Source: Clostridia bacterium
Lineage (GTDB): Bacteria > Bacillota > Clostridia > Christensenellales > Aristaeellaceae
NCBI GenBank assembly: GCA_017552615.1
Contig: JAFZPI010000022.1
Location: 1 to 64,000, forward strand
DNA length: 64,000 nucleotides
Direction of reading: 5' to 3'
Of the stretch, positions 20,383 through 29,810 are shown piece after piece. How positions within the stretch are numbered: position 1 is the first letter of the stretch; each line of letters begins with the position of its first letter. The notes beneath the pieces are model-generated. The model was not told the origin of the DNA. It ran no database searches and saw only the letters and a list, made by a program, of their open reading frames with translations. Position numbers and translations under genes: made by a program.

Positions 20383-21540
20383 ATGGTGGAGGAAATCCGC
20401 AAACATCTGACAGAAGACCTGCTGCCATTCTGGAAAAACCTTCGGGATGATGCCCGGGGCGGTTATATCGGGTATGTGGGGTACGACTTGAAGCGTGATC
20501 CCGAGGCGGAGCGCGGCTGCATTCTCAACAGCCGCATTTTGTGGTTCTTCTCCAATGCCTTCCTGACGCTCGGCGATCCATCCGCTCTGAACGAAGCGGA
20601 TCATGCCTATCAGGCTTTGCTTGCCATGATTGATCCCTGCAACGGCGGTGTCTACTGGTCGATGAACGGGGATTTCACGGTGTATGATCCTACCAAGCAC
20701 ACGTACAACCAGGCCTTTGCCATTTATGCCCTCTCCGCTTACGGCAGGGCCAGCGGCAAAAAGGCCCCGCTGGAGCAGGCCAAGGCCCTGTACCGCCTGA
20801 TCGAGACCCAATGCAAGGATGCCGGCGGCTACCTCGAGGCCCAGACCGCCGACTGGAAGCCCATGAGCAACGAAAAGCTCTCGGAGAACGGCGTTATGGC
20901 GTCCCGCACGATGAACACCCTCCTGCACGTGATGGAGGGCTATACCGGCCTGTACGAAGCCACGGGCGATCCGGAGGTCCGCGCATCCCTTTATGAGATC
21001 ATGGACACGCTCGAAACAAAGATCTGGAACCCGGAGAAGCGCCGGCAGGAAGTTTTCTTTGACGCAGACTGGCATACGCTGATCGACTTGCACTCCTTCG
21101 GCCACGACATCGAGACCAGCTGGCTGGCGGACCATACCCTCGACGTGCTCGGTGATGAAGCCCTGACCGCGAGGATCCGCCCCCTGCTCCTGGCCATGGC
21201 AGACGAGACGCTGAAGCTCGCCTACACCGAGGGCAATGGCTTCTCTGCCGAGATGGAGCGCGGGAAGGTCGATACCACCCGTGTCTGGTGGGTGCAGGCT
21301 GAGGCCCTGCTGGGTTTCCTGAACGCCTGGCAGCGCACCGGGGAAGAGCGCTTTCACAAGGCCGCGGAGAGCCAGTGGTCCTACATCCGCGACCATGTCA
21401 TCGATCGCCGGTGCGGCGAGTGGCACTGGTCCCTCCATGAGGACGGCACTCCCACGGGCAAACCGATCGTTGAGCCTTGGAAATGCCCGTATCACAATGG
21501 GAGAATGTGTTTTGAGGTCATCAAACGCCTTCAGGCATAA
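20383..21540 (+). CDS. cellobiose/mannobiose 2-epimerase
   Basis: A 385-residue (alpha/alpha)6-barrel enzyme of the AGE family, cellobiose 2-epimerase type. It epimerises the reducing-end sugar of beta-1,4 disaccharides, turning beta-mannobiose into mannosyl-glucose. Family motifs: RILWFFSNAF, SFGHDIETSWL near residue 240, VWWVQAEALLG and WKCPYHNGRMCFEV at the C-terminus, containing the catalytic and ring-opening histidines. No signal peptide, so it acts in the cytoplasm. The GH130 phosphorylase 0.7 kb downstream uses its product. Confidence 0.93.
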   Translation: MVEEIRKHLTEDLLPFWKNLRDDARGGYIGYVGYDLKRDPEAERGCILNSRILWFFSNAFLTLGDPSALNEADHAYQALLAMIDPCNGGVYWSMNGDFTVYDPTKHTYNQAFAIYALSAYGRASGKKAPLEQAKALYRLIETQCKDAGGYLEAQTADWKPMSNEKLSENGVMASRTMNTLLHVMEGYTGLYEATGDPEVRASLYEIMDTLETKIWNPEKRRQEVFFDADWHTLIDLHSFGHDIETSWLADHTLDVLGDEALTARIRPLLLAMADETLKLAYTEGNGFSAEMERGKVDTTRVWWVQAEALLGFLNAWQRTGEERFHKAAESQWSYIRDHVIDRRCGEWHWSLHEDGTPTGKPIVEPWKCPYHNGRMCFEVIKRLQA

Positions 21541-21591
21541 AACTACGAATCAAGCAACAACGTTGCTGAAAAATAAAAGGAGAGTGTCCCC

Positions 21592-22164
21592 ATGAAACGC
21601 ATTGCTGCCCTGATCCTGTCCCTCTGCCTGCTCCTGACCGTGGCTTCAACCTTCGCAGAAACCGCAACCGTGACACGGGTTGACTTTGGCGCGTTCTCCA
21701 TGGAACTGGATTCCAGCGCCCTTGTTATGCAAGAAAAGGCCAATAATGCCGCTTTTGCTCTGTACTTACCTGTGACAGATGATACTTCCATCAACATGAA
21801 TTTTGTTTGGACGACCGATACCGAAGATATTTCTGCAATAACCCAGGAATACATGGATGCATATGCAGAATACCTGCTTTCTACCCTCATCAATTATATG
21901 GAATCACAAGGCGTAGAGATTGTCGAAGCCGAAACAGTCACAGCGGAAATGCGCTTGTTGGATGATGCCCCGGTTCTCCTCATCGCCCATGGCTACACCT
22001 ATGATTTGACACCTCTGGGCGTGTCACTGCAGCAGACACGCTACCAGATCCAAGTCACTCTGCCTTTGGAGAACGAAACATATATTATCACCTGCACCGT
22101 TCCGGATCTGGATGCTTTTCAACAGTACTTTGTTCCAGTGATCAACAGCCTGCAGTGGAACTGA
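21592..22164 (+). CDS. small secreted protein, function unknown
   Basis: A 190-residue exported protein; signal peptide MKRIAALILSLCLLLTVASTFA is nearly identical to those of the two paralogues at 23404 and 24404. The mature part (about 168 residues) is beta-rich and acidic, with TDDTSINMNFVWTTDTEDISAITQEYMDAYAEYL in a helix-strand arrangement resembling PsbP/DUF1795-like folds; this resemblance is weak. No catalytic residues recognised. It lies between the two mannoside enzymes. Confidence 0.7.
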   Translation: MKRIAALILSLCLLLTVASTFAETATVTRVDFGAFSMELDSSALVMQEKANNAAFALYLPVTDDTSINMNFVWTTDTEDISAITQEYMDAYAEYLLSTLINYMESQGVEIVEAETVTAEMRLLDDAPVLLIAHGYTYDLTPLGVSLQQTRYQIQVTLPLENETYIITCTVPDLDAFQQYFVPVINSLQWN

Positions 22165-22198
22165 TGGAATGAATGCCGTCTGACAGGAGGAGTTTCCC

Positions 22199-23365
22199 AT
22201 GCGCACCTACCGCGAAATCGAGGCCCGGTATGAGACCCTGATCCATACCCCCAACCGCGTCCACGAAGGGCGCTACAACGGGATCTATGAGCGCTATGTA
22301 AACCCGGTGCTGACCCGGGAGCACATCCCGCCTTTCTGGATCTACGATCCCAATCCCAAGACCAACCCTTATATGATGCAGCGGCTGGGCGTCAATGCGG
22401 TGTTCAATTCCGGAGCGCTGCTGCTGGACGGGAAGTATACGCTCGTGGCGCGCGTGGAGGGCAGCGACCGCAAGTCCTTCTTTGCCGTGGCGCAGTCGGA
22501 CCGACCGACCGAAGGCTTTCGCTTCTGGGATGAGCCCGTCCTCCTGCCGGACACCTGCCCGGAGGAGACCAACGTCTACGATATGCGCTTGACGCAGCAT
22601 GAGGACGGATGGATCTACGGCGTGTTCTGCTCCGAGAGCAAGGATACGGGGAACCCCGATCTCTCCGCCGCCGTGGCGGCCGCGGGCATTGTCCGCACAA
22701 AGGACCTGAAGACCTGGGAGCGCCTGCCGAACCTGAAGACCCTGCGTTCCCCGCAGCAGCGCAACGTCTGTCTCCTGCCAGAGTTTGAGAACGGGAAATA
22801 TGCGTTCTACACCCGGCCGATGGACGATTTCATCGAGACCGGCTCAGGCGGCGGCATCGGCTTCGGCCTGTGCGACGACATCACGAACGCTGTGATCGAC
22901 GAGGAGAGGATGACGAGCCTCCGGCGCTACCACACGATCACCGAGGCCAAGAACGGCGCCGGTGCGGTGCCGATCAAGACAGATCGGGGATGGATCCACA
23001 TCGCACATGGTGTCCGCAACACTGCGGCGGGTCTGCGCTATGTGGTCTACGCGTTCGCGACGGCCTTTGACGATCCGGGCCGGGTCATCGCCCAGCCGGG
23101 TGGGTTCCTGATCGCCCCCTACGGCTCCGAACGCAACGGTGACGTGAGCAATGTGGTTTTCACCAACGGTGCGATCGTGGACAAGGATGGGAAAGTCTAT
23201 ATCTACTATGCTTCTTCCGACACAAGGCTGCATGTGGCGGCCACGGACCTTGACCGCCTGAAGGACTATGTCTTTAACACCCCGGAGGATCCCCTGCGCT
23301 CGGTGGACTGCGTGAAGCAGCGGATCGGTTTCATCCGGCAGAATCTGGAGTATCTGAAAAAGTAA
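22199..23365 (+). CDS. GH130 4-O-beta-mannosylglucose phosphorylase
   Basis: A 388-residue five-bladed beta-propeller of glycoside hydrolase family 130. It splits beta-1,4-mannosyl-glucose with phosphate into mannose 1-phosphate and glucose. Evidence: [22 protein letters not shown] and [22 protein letters not shown] at the N-terminus, the NVYDMRL segment near residue 126 that holds a conserved family Asp, and VNAL-like [17 protein letters not shown]. No signal peptide. GGAGG precedes the start. With the epimerase and the phosphomutase it forms a complete intracellular route for mannan disaccharides. A beta-mannan oligosaccharide specificity is the main alternative. Confidence 0.93.
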   Translation: MRTYREIEARYETLIHTPNRVHEGRYNGIYERYVNPVLTREHIPPFWIYDPNPKTNPYMMQRLGVNAVFNSGALLLDGKYTLVARVEGSDRKSFFAVAQSDRPTEGFRFWDEPVLLPDTCPEETNVYDMRLTQHEDGWIYGVFCSESKDTGNPDLSAAVAAAGIVRTKDLKTWERLPNLKTLRSPQQRNVCLLPEFENGKYAFYTRPMDDFIETGSGGGIGFGLCDDITNAVIDEERMTSLRRYHTITEAKNGAGAVPIKTDRGWIHIAHGVRNTAAGLRYVVYAFATAFDDPGRVIAQPGGFLIAPYGSERNGDVSNVVFTNGAIVDKDGKVYIYYASSDTRLHVAATDLDRLKDYVFNTPEDPLRSVDCVKQRIGFIRQNLEYLKK

Positions 23366-23403
23366 AGGATTCACATCAAAACAGAAAAGAAAGGATGTCG
23401 CCC

Positions 23404-24168
23404 ATGAAACGCATTGCCGCCCTGCTCCTGACTCTCTGTCTCCTCCTGACCGCCGCTTCCGCCCTGGCGGACGTGGACCTCAGCTACCTCGAACAGTACC
23501 CCGATATCTTTGATGTCACCCAGGGAGAGGTCCTCACCTTCATTTGCGACAGCATGACCGCGGAAGACCTGTCCTTCGTCCATGCTCATGAGAGCGACTA
23601 CCGGTACAGCTACATGTATTTTGAGCTCTGGATCGAGAACGGCTATGACGTGATCTATCCCGTGCTGAATATCGTCTACAACGCCGATGAACTCCTGAAC
23701 ATCACAGCGGTCAGCTTCGATCTCGAAGGCGTGCGGTACACCTTTTCCGTGGACCTGGACGAACCCGACCGGGACGAAAAGGGCATCACGGAAGATCCGC
23801 TGATCTTCTTCGGGATTGAGAACGTCGAGTTCCTGTCCGCGCTGGAAGATATCGTAGACGACTGCGATACCGCGGAAGAGATGGAAGAATACCGCATCAC
23901 GGCGATCCTCCACGGTGACGAGGACCTGACGGTGACGCTCAGCGACGCCTTCCTGCTGGACTTCTATATCGTCATCAAGGATGCCTTCATTGAGCTCGGC
24001 GGCCTGGATAACTTCGACCAGATCTACATTGCCACCCCCATGACGATGGAAGCGATCGACAGCTGGGATGAATGGGAACCTGATGAAGTGGAAGAGGACG
24101 AGCCGGACGACGAAACGGCCGGTGGGAAAGATATCACGGATATCCTGCGGGAGATGTTCCATAAGTAA
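23404..24168 (+). CDS. secreted acidic protein, paralogue of 24404
   Basis: A 254-residue exported protein with signal peptide MKRIAALLLTLCLLLTAASALA. The mature part aligns along its length with the next gene: VDLSYLEQYPDIFDV/VDITYLEENPDVFRV, YDVIYPVLNIVYNADELLNITAVS/SDVVYPVLDVIYCADAPLNITTVS, and FLLDFYIVIKDAFIELGGL/FLLDFYLIIVEAFTEVGGL. It has an additional Asp/Glu-rich tail of about 35 residues, WDEWEPDEVEEDEPDDE. ATG 23404 is chosen over 23395 because AAGGA is 9 bases upstream and the signal peptide starts there. Function unknown. Confidence 0.75.
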   Translation: MKRIAALLLTLCLLLTAASALADVDLSYLEQYPDIFDVTQGEVLTFICDSMTAEDLSFVHAHESDYRYSYMYFELWIENGYDVIYPVLNIVYNADELLNITAVSFDLEGVRYTFSVDLDEPDRDEKGITEDPLIFFGIENVEFLSALEDIVDDCDTAEEMEEYRITAILHGDEDLTVTLSDAFLLDFYIVIKDAFIELGGLDNFDQIYIATPMTMEAIDSWDEWEPDEVEEDEPDDETAGGKDITDILREMFHK

Positions 24169-24232
24169 GCAAGGACTTGTTTGAAAGAATGTAATTGTAC
24201 AGATGTAAGTTGTTAAAGACCTTGTGGCTTAC

Positions 24233-24347
24233 CTCATCCGCCCTTCGGGCACCTTCCCCTAAAGGGGAAGGCAAGAGTAGAAAAGTTACCAAAAGCCTTC
24301 CTCTTTAGGGGAAGGGGGACCGCCGCGCTTGCGCGGTGGTGGATGAG
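24233..24347. repeat. 115-bp palindromic intergenic element
   Basis: Ends are CTCATCC (24233-24239) and GGATGAG (24341-24347). Inside, a hairpin CCTTCCCCTAAAGGGGAAGG near the left, GCCTTCCTCTTTAGGGGAAGG in the middle and CCGCCGCGCTTGCGCGGTGG near the right. It lies between the two secreted paralogue genes. Same building plan as the elements at 55581 and 29811. No coding capacity. Confidence 0.8.
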
Positions 24348-24403
24348 GACTGGCAGAGGTAGCTGAATAGCAAAAATCCAAAGCATTGAAAGGACCAAAG
24401 AAC

Positions 24404-25069
24404 ATGAAACGCATCGCTGCCCTGATCCTGAGTTTGTGCCTGCTGATGACCGCCGCTTCTGCCCTGGCGGATGTGGATATCACTTACCTGGAAGAAAACC
24501 CGGACGTCTTCAGGGTCCAGAAAGGTGATACGCTCACCTATGTCTGCTCCACCCTGTCCGCGGCAGACCTGGCGTTTGAGCACGCCTATTCGAACGGGAA
24601 GCTGTACAGCTTCACCTGCTTCTCGCTCCTGATCCCAAACGGCAGCGATGTGGTGTATCCGGTGCTTGATGTGATCTACTGCGCCGACGCGCCGCTGAAC
24701 ATCACGACCGTCAGCATCGAGGTGGGGGATGTGCAGTATACCTTCGCCGTGAGCTCAGACGGACCGGTACAGAGTGAGAACGGGGTATCCGAAGACTGTA
24801 TGATCCTCTTCGGAGTCGAGAATTTTGAGTTCCTGGAAGCGCTGTCGAACGAGATGGCAGCCTGCAAAACGGAAGAAGATCTGCTGACCCACAAGTATAA
24901 GGCGACCCTCCGCGGGGATGAGGAAGTGACCACAACCTTCAGCGGGGCATTCCTCCTGGACTTCTATCTGATTATTGTCGAGGCCTTCACCGAGGTCGGT
25001 GGCCTGAGCGGGGTCAGCCAGCTTTCCGGAGCTTCGACGATGATGACGGACAGCATCCCGCAGGAGTGA
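24404..25069 (+). CDS. secreted protein, paralogue of 23404
   Basis: A 221-residue exported protein (signal peptide MKRIAALILSLCLLMTAASALA) clearly duplicated from the gene before it; it lacks the acidic tail. AAAGGA lies 10 bases before ATG 24404. The pair is split by the palindromic element at 24233-24347. No known domain recognised. Confidence 0.75.
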   Translation: MKRIAALILSLCLLMTAASALADVDITYLEENPDVFRVQKGDTLTYVCSTLSAADLAFEHAYSNGKLYSFTCFSLLIPNGSDVVYPVLDVIYCADAPLNITTVSIEVGDVQYTFAVSSDGPVQSENGVSEDCMILFGVENFEFLEALSNEMAACKTEEDLLTHKYKATLRGDEEVTTTFSGAFLLDFYLIIVEAFTEVGGLSGVSQLSGASTMMTDSIPQE

Positions 25070-25105
25070 TCCCGAAACACGTGCCGCCTTGAGGAGGAAA
25101 CATCC

Positions 25106-26788
25106 ATGGACTTCATGCAGGAATACCGCCGCTGGCTTGCCAACGCCGATGCGGACATTGCGGCGGAACTGAAAGCCATCGAAAACAAACCCGCAGCCAT
25201 CGAGGACGCTTTTTACCGGGAGCTGGCCTTTGGGACCGGCGGCCTGCGCGGGGTCATCGGCGCGGGCACGAACCGGATGAACGTCCACACGGTGGCGAAG
25301 GCTTCCCAGGGGCTGGCGAACTATGTGAACGCGGCCTTCCCGGAAGGGAAGAGGAAAATCGCCGTCAGCTACGACAGCCGGATCAAGTCTGACCTGTTCA
25401 GCCGCGTGGCGGCCGCGGTTTTCGCGGAGAACGGCATTGAAGTCTGGATCTATCCTCAATTGATGCCCACGCCCTGCCTGAGCTATGCCGTGCGCGCGCT
25501 TGGCTGCGCCGCGGGCGTGATGATTACGGCATCCCACAACCCTGCCAAGTACAACGGTTATAAAGTTTATGGTCCCGACGGCTGCCAGATCACCACCGAA
25601 GCCGCGGCGGTCATTCTCGGGGAGATCGAAAAACTCGACGTCTTCGCGGACGTGAAGCGCGGGGACTTCGATGCGCTGATGGCAGAAGGCAGAATCCATT
25701 GGATCGGGGAAGAGGTGTATACTTCCTTTACGGAAGAAGTCAAAAAGCAATCCCTTCTCGCTCCCGGGGAAGAAATCGACCGTGATGTCGCGATCGTCTA
25801 TACGCCTCTGAACGGTACGGGCCTAAAGCCCGTTCTACGGGTGCTGACCGAGAGCGGGTTCACGAACGTGAGCGTCGTGAAGGAACAGGAGCAGCCCGAC
25901 GGGAACTTCCCGACCTGCCCCTATCCGAACCCCGAGATTCGCGAAGCCATGGCGCTCGGCATGGAGTGCGCGAAGCGTGAGAACGCAGACCTCTTGCTGG
26001 CCACCGACCCGGACTGCGACCGCTGCGGCATTGCGGTTAAGGATGAGAACGGGGATTATGTGCTGCTCTCCGGCAACGAGACCGGCATGCTCCTGCTCGA
26101 CTATGTCTGCGCGCGGCGGACCGCAAACGGTACGATGCCGAAGGATCCGGTCATGGTCAAGACAATCGTCACGATCGACATGGCGGAGCGCATCGCCGCG
26201 AAGTACAGCGTGGAGACGATCAACGTCCTGACGGGCTTCAAGTTCATCGGCGAACAGATCGGATTTTTGGAGCAGAAGGGCGAGGAGAACCGCTATATCT
26301 TCGGTTTTGAGGAGAGCTACGGCTATCTCTCCGGCACGTATGTCCGCGACAAGGACGCGGTCGACGCGGCTTTCCTGATCTGTGAGATGTTTGCCTGGTA
26401 CCGCACGCGGGGTATCAGCCTGAAGCAGCGGCTGAACGAACTTTACGCCGAGTACGGCTACTGCCTGAACACCCTGCACTCCTTTGAATTTGAGGGCAGC
26501 GCGGGCATGAAGAAGATGCAGGATCTGATGGCGGCCTTCCGGTCCGATACCGACGCGATCGGCGGCCTCAAGGTCGAAAAGGCGCTGGACTACAGCCTAG
26601 GCCTGGACGACCTGCCCAAATCCGATGTGCTGAAGTACAAGCTGGAGAAGAACGGTTCCGTCGTCGTCCGGCCTTCCGGAACGGAACCCAAACTGAAGAC
26701 CTATATCTCGGTCTCTGCCCCGACGAAAGAAGAAGCGGAAACCGTGGAGAAGCGCATTGCGGAAGATCTGACGGCACGGATGAGGTGA
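25106..26788 (+). CDS. phosphoglucomutase/phosphomannomutase
   Basis: A 560-residue alpha-D-phosphohexomutase that interconverts hexose 1- and 6-phosphates. Active-site phosphoserine loop TASHNPAKYNGYKVYGPDG near residue 141, metal-binding loop TDPDCDRCGIAV near 297, sugar-binding loop GFEESYGYL near 411 and phosphate-binding RPSGTEPKLK near the C-terminus. Domain order and length match the bacterial PgcA type. In this location it would turn Man1P (and Glc1P) from the GH130 reaction into the 6-phosphates for glycolysis. GAGGAGG precedes the ATG. Confidence 0.95.
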   Translation: MDFMQEYRRWLANADADIAAELKAIENKPAAIEDAFYRELAFGTGGLRGVIGAGTNRMNVHTVAKASQGLANYVNAAFPEGKRKIAVSYDSRIKSDLFSRVAAAVFAENGIEVWIYPQLMPTPCLSYAVRALGCAAGVMITASHNPAKYNGYKVYGPDGCQITTEAAAVILGEIEKLDVFADVKRGDFDALMAEGRIHWIGEEVYTSFTEEVKKQSLLAPGEEIDRDVAIVYTPLNGTGLKPVLRVLTESGFTNVSVVKEQEQPDGNFPTCPYPNPEIREAMALGMECAKRENADLLLATDPDCDRCGIAVKDENGDYVLLSGNETGMLLLDYVCARRTANGTMPKDPVMVKTIVTIDMAERIAAKYSVETINVLTGFKFIGEQIGFLEQKGEENRYIFGFEESYGYLSGTYVRDKDAVDAAFLICEMFAWYRTRGISLKQRLNELYAEYGYCLNTLHSFEFEGSAGMKKMQDLMAAFRSDTDAIGGLKVEKALDYSLGLDDLPKSDVLKYKLEKNGSVVVRPSGTEPKLKTYISVSAPTKEEAETVEKRIAEDLTARMR

Positions 26789-26803
26789 GGAGGCGACGGG
26801 GCC

Positions 26804-27439
26804 ATGCGGACATACAGGCCTAGCAAGCCGGGGGGACGCAAGTGGCTGTTCCTGATTCTTCTGGTCGTGCTGGTGGCGGCTGTGGCAGCGGTGGCCATCT
26901 ACCGTGAGCAGATCTTCCCCACCCGGACATCAACCCTGATGACGGAATCGACCGCGAACTACACCCTGCGGAACATCGGCGTCCTGGTTACCCAGGAGGC
27001 ATTCATGACCCGGGTGCACTCGGAGTCGGACGCCCGGAAGCTTTTCGGGATCACCTGGCCCGGTACCCAGCGGAGGCTGATCTTCAGTTATGACGTGGTC
27101 GTCCGGGCCGGGGTGGACTTTTCCAAGACGCAGCTGAAAGTCGACACGTGGGCCAAGACTGTCACCGTCACGCTCCCGGCCGCGACCGTATTTGACGCCA
27201 ATATTGACACGGACAGTTTCCGCGTTTATGATCAGACGAACAATGTCTTCAACCGGACCGGTGCTTCGACGTTCAACAATGCGATCAAGACCATGCTGAC
27301 GGAGGGCGAGGCATATGCCACCGGGCACGGCTTGCTGGAAAATGCCACAAAGAATGCCGAATCCATGATCAAAGGCCTGCTTGCCCAGAGCTATCCGGAG
27401 CCGGAATACACCTATACCTTTGAATGGATTGATGAGTAG
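26804..27439 (+). CDS. DUF4230 membrane-anchored protein
   Basis: A 211-residue protein with a basic N-terminus, one membrane helix (residues 13-34) and an extracytoplasmic DUF4230 domain: LRNIGVLVTQEAFMTRVHS, FSYDVVVRAGVDFSKTQLKVD and VTVTLPAATVFDANIDTDSFRVYDQ. The fold is SPFH/cystatin-like in other members; role unknown. GGAGG-type site upstream, 15 bases after the phosphomutase stop. Confidence 0.8.
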   Translation: MRTYRPSKPGGRKWLFLILLVVLVAAVAAVAIYREQIFPTRTSTLMTESTANYTLRNIGVLVTQEAFMTRVHSESDARKLFGITWPGTQRRLIFSYDVVVRAGVDFSKTQLKVDTWAKTVTVTLPAATVFDANIDTDSFRVYDQTNNVFNRTGASTFNNAIKTMLTEGEAYATGHGLLENATKNAESMIKGLLAQSYPEPEYTYTFEWIDE

Positions 27440-27462
27440 ATCCCGAACAGGAGGATGATCCC

Positions 27463-27561
27463 GTGAAAAGCCTGAAAAAGATCATCATCGGCGTCGCGGT
27501 CGGCGTCCTGACGGTCATCGCGCTGATCTATCTGTATTTTGCGCTGACGCCGGCTCCGTAA
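27463..27561 (+). CDS. 32-residue single-span membrane peptide
   Basis: GTG at 27463 is preceded by a strong GGAGG 8 bases upstream and opens a 32-codon frame: a basic start MKSLKK, a hydrophobic helix of about 20 residues (IIIGVAVGVLTVIALIYLYF), and ALTPAP. It sits 23 bases after the DUF4230 gene and 45 before the NuoL-like gene on the same strand. The ribosome site, membrane-helix composition and position argue for a real micropeptide that may assist one of its membrane neighbours. Confidence 0.6.
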   Translation: MKSLKKIIIGVAVGVLTVIALIYLYFALTPAP

Positions 27562-27606
27562 AGCAAACAGGATATATACCAATCTGAAAAAGCGAGGCAA
27601 CCTGCC

Positions 27607-29802
27607 ATGCTCCTTCCTCTTCTCGTCTTTGCCCCCATGCTGCTGGGCATCCTGGCCTATGCCGTTGGGCGGCAAAGCAAGCCACTCCGCACCGTGCTGG
27701 TGATCCTCACCTGCGCGACGGCTTTCGGTGGAACGCTGCTGCTGTGGGGTGAGGAGCATGTTTTTGACTGGGAAGGCTTCTGCGGGATGGGCATCCACCT
27801 GCGGGCGGATGGCTTCCGGAGCTTCTACGCCTCGGTGGCGGCGTTCATGTGGCTGGGGACGGCGCTGCTCTCCCCGCAGTATTTCGCGCACTACCACAAC
27901 CGCGGGCGGTATTTCCTGTTCAACCTGATTACCCTCGGCGCGACGCTGGGCGTCCTGTATTCTGACGATCTCTATACGACCCTGATCTTTTTTGAGATCA
28001 TGTCCCTGACGAGTTATACCTGGGTCGCCCACGAGGAGACCCCTGGTGCGATGCGGGCTGCACAGACGTACCTTGCGGTGGCCATCATCGGCGGCCTGAC
28101 GACCCTGATGGGACTCTTCTTGCTGTGGCACAGCCTGGGCACCCTCTCCTTCGAGGGCATGCGAGTGGCGCTGGCGGAGCGCGGCGGGCCGGACGGCACG
28201 GTGACCGTCGGCGCGTGGCTGACACTCTTCGGCTTTGCGGCGAAAGCCGGCCTGTTCCCGATCCACATCTGGCTCCCGAAGGCGCACCCGGTGGCCCCGG
28301 CCCCGGCTTCGGCCCTGCTCTCCGGCATCCTGACCAAGACCGGCATTTTCGGCATGATTGTCGTGACGACCCGGCTGATGGGCGGCGTGGAGGCTTTTGT
28401 CGTCCCGCTGACGATCCTCGGCGCGGTGACGATGAGTCTCGGCGCGGTCATGGCTCTGTTCTCCGTCGATCTCAAGCGCACCCTCGCCTGCTCTTCCGTC
28501 AGCCAGATCGGCTTTATTACCGTCGGCCTGGGTGTGATGAGCCTGCTCGGCGAGGAGGGCGGGCTAGCGGCCTACGGCGCGGTCGAGCACATGCTGAACC
28601 ACTCGCTGATCAAGCTCTGCCTCTTCATGTGCGCGGGCGTGGTCTACATGAACCTGCACCAGCTGAACCTGAACGACATCCGGGGCTATGGCCGCGGAAA
28701 ATGGATCCTGCATATCTGCTTCCTGCTGGGTGCGCTGTCCATCGGCTGCATCCCGCCGATCGGATCCGGTTTCAACAGCAAAAGCCTGCTGCACGAAGGG
28801 ATCCTCGAATACATTGTGCACCTGCAGGCGCATGGACTCCCCTGGGGCTGGTGGAAAGCCCTGGAACTCCTGTTCATCTTCTCCGGCGGCCTGACCATCG
28901 CCTACATGACCAAGCTCTACGTCTGCCTCTTCATCGAAAAACACCCCACCCGGCAGGCGGAGTTTGACGCGAAAAAGCACACCTATCTGAAGCCACTGTC
29001 CGCCATCGCGCTGATCGCGAGCGCCGTGATCCTTCCCGTGCTCGGCTTCTGCGGTGCCCAATTCCTGAGCCCGCTGGGGTCCCGCTCTATGCCCTTTTTC
29101 GGGCAGGAAGCGCTCCATCACGAGATCCACTATTTCTCCGGCGAAAACCTGCTCGGCGCGGGGTACTCGATTGCCGTCGGTGCTTTGGTATATCTCTTTG
29201 TGGTTCGCAAGTGGCTGATGAAGCGCAATGAAAACGGTGTCAAAGAGTATATCAACCGCTGGCCGGTGTGGCTGGACATGGAAAACGGCCTGTACAGGCC
29301 TCTGCTGGGAGCGCTGACAGCATTCTTTGGCGCGGTGTTCGGCTTTTTTGCGGCGATCCCGGATTCCCGCCCTGTGCGGGCGGTGGGCCGGGGGATTGGC
29401 AAAGTGACCGCGTTCATCGGGGCGATTCCGGACAGTGCGGCGGTGCTGAAGGGCTTTCCTGCCGCGGTCACAGCCTTTGTACGGGCGCTCTCGGAGTTGC
29501 CGGAGCGCGGCGTGATGTTCCTCCGTGAGACGCTGTTCAGTCCGCCGAGGCACCACGAGGCTCCGCCGGTGGGCACCAGGTTCACCTGGGGGATGGGACG
29601 ATGGCTGGACCGCATGGCCACGAAGCTCAACGGCGGTCTCCTGCGCAGCCACCCAATGCACGAGGACTACGAGTTCCGCCTGGCGGAGACCCACGAGGAA
29701 CTCCGCGACGAGACCGGCCGCGTGGGCCGCTCCTTCTCGTTCGGTTTGCTGCTGCTGGCGATTGGGTTATTGCTGACGGTGCTGTATCTGGTGCTGTTCT
29801 AG
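27607..29802 (+). CDS. stand-alone NuoL/HyfB-type proton-translocating subunit
   Basis: A 731-residue polytopic protein of the proton-conducting antiporter family (Proton_antipo_M) used in complex I, Mrp antiporters and membrane hydrogenases. It keeps the TM5-type Glu in FFEIMSLTSYTW (near residue 129) and the key Lys in FGFAAKAGLFPIHIWLPKAHPVAPAPASALLSG-type region (near 212), plus VEHMLNHSLIKLCLF. No other complex I, Mrp or hydrogenase gene lies in the window. The last 200 residues are a long, partly amphipathic tail (repeated IPDS...GKVTAFIGAIPDS pattern) ending in one membrane helix. It might exchange protons for sodium alone or join a complex encoded elsewhere. Confidence 0.9.
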   Translation: MLLPLLVFAPMLLGILAYAVGRQSKPLRTVLVILTCATAFGGTLLLWGEEHVFDWEGFCGMGIHLRADGFRSFYASVAAFMWLGTALLSPQYFAHYHNRGRYFLFNLITLGATLGVLYSDDLYTTLIFFEIMSLTSYTWVAHEETPGAMRAAQTYLAVAIIGGLTTLMGLFLLWHSLGTLSFEGMRVALAERGGPDGTVTVGAWLTLFGFAAKAGLFPIHIWLPKAHPVAPAPASALLSGILTKTGIFGMIVVTTRLMGGVEAFVVPLTILGAVTMSLGAVMALFSVDLKRTLACSSVSQIGFITVGLGVMSLLGEEGGLAAYGAVEHMLNHSLIKLCLFMCAGVVYMNLHQLNLNDIRGYGRGKWILHICFLLGALSIGCIPPIGSGFNSKSLLHEGILEYIVHLQAHGLPWGWWKALELLFIFSGGLTIAYMTKLYVCLFIEKHPTRQAEFDAKKHTYLKPLSAIALIASAVILPVLGFCGAQFLSPLGSRSMPFFGQEALHHEIHYFSGENLLGAGYSIAVGALVYLFVVRKWLMKRNENGVKEYINRWPVWLDMENGLYRPLLGALTAFFGAVFGFFAAIPDSRPVRAVGRGIGKVTAFIGAIPDSAAVLKGFPAAVTAFVRALSELPERGVMFLRETLFSPPRHHEAPPVGTRFTWGMGRWLDRMATKLNGGLLRSHPMHEDYEFRLAETHEELRDETGRVGRSFSFGLLLLAIGLLLTVLYLVLF

Positions 29803-29810
29803 GAGACAGA

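Noticed and set aside
24233-24347. Insertion sequence or CRISPR repeat
   Set aside because: No transposase, no target-site duplication seen, and no regularly spaced repeats.
27607-29802. Part of a complex I or Mrp operon
   Set aside because: No other subunit gene is nearby; only a DUF4230 gene, a micropeptide and a coiled-coil gene adjoin.
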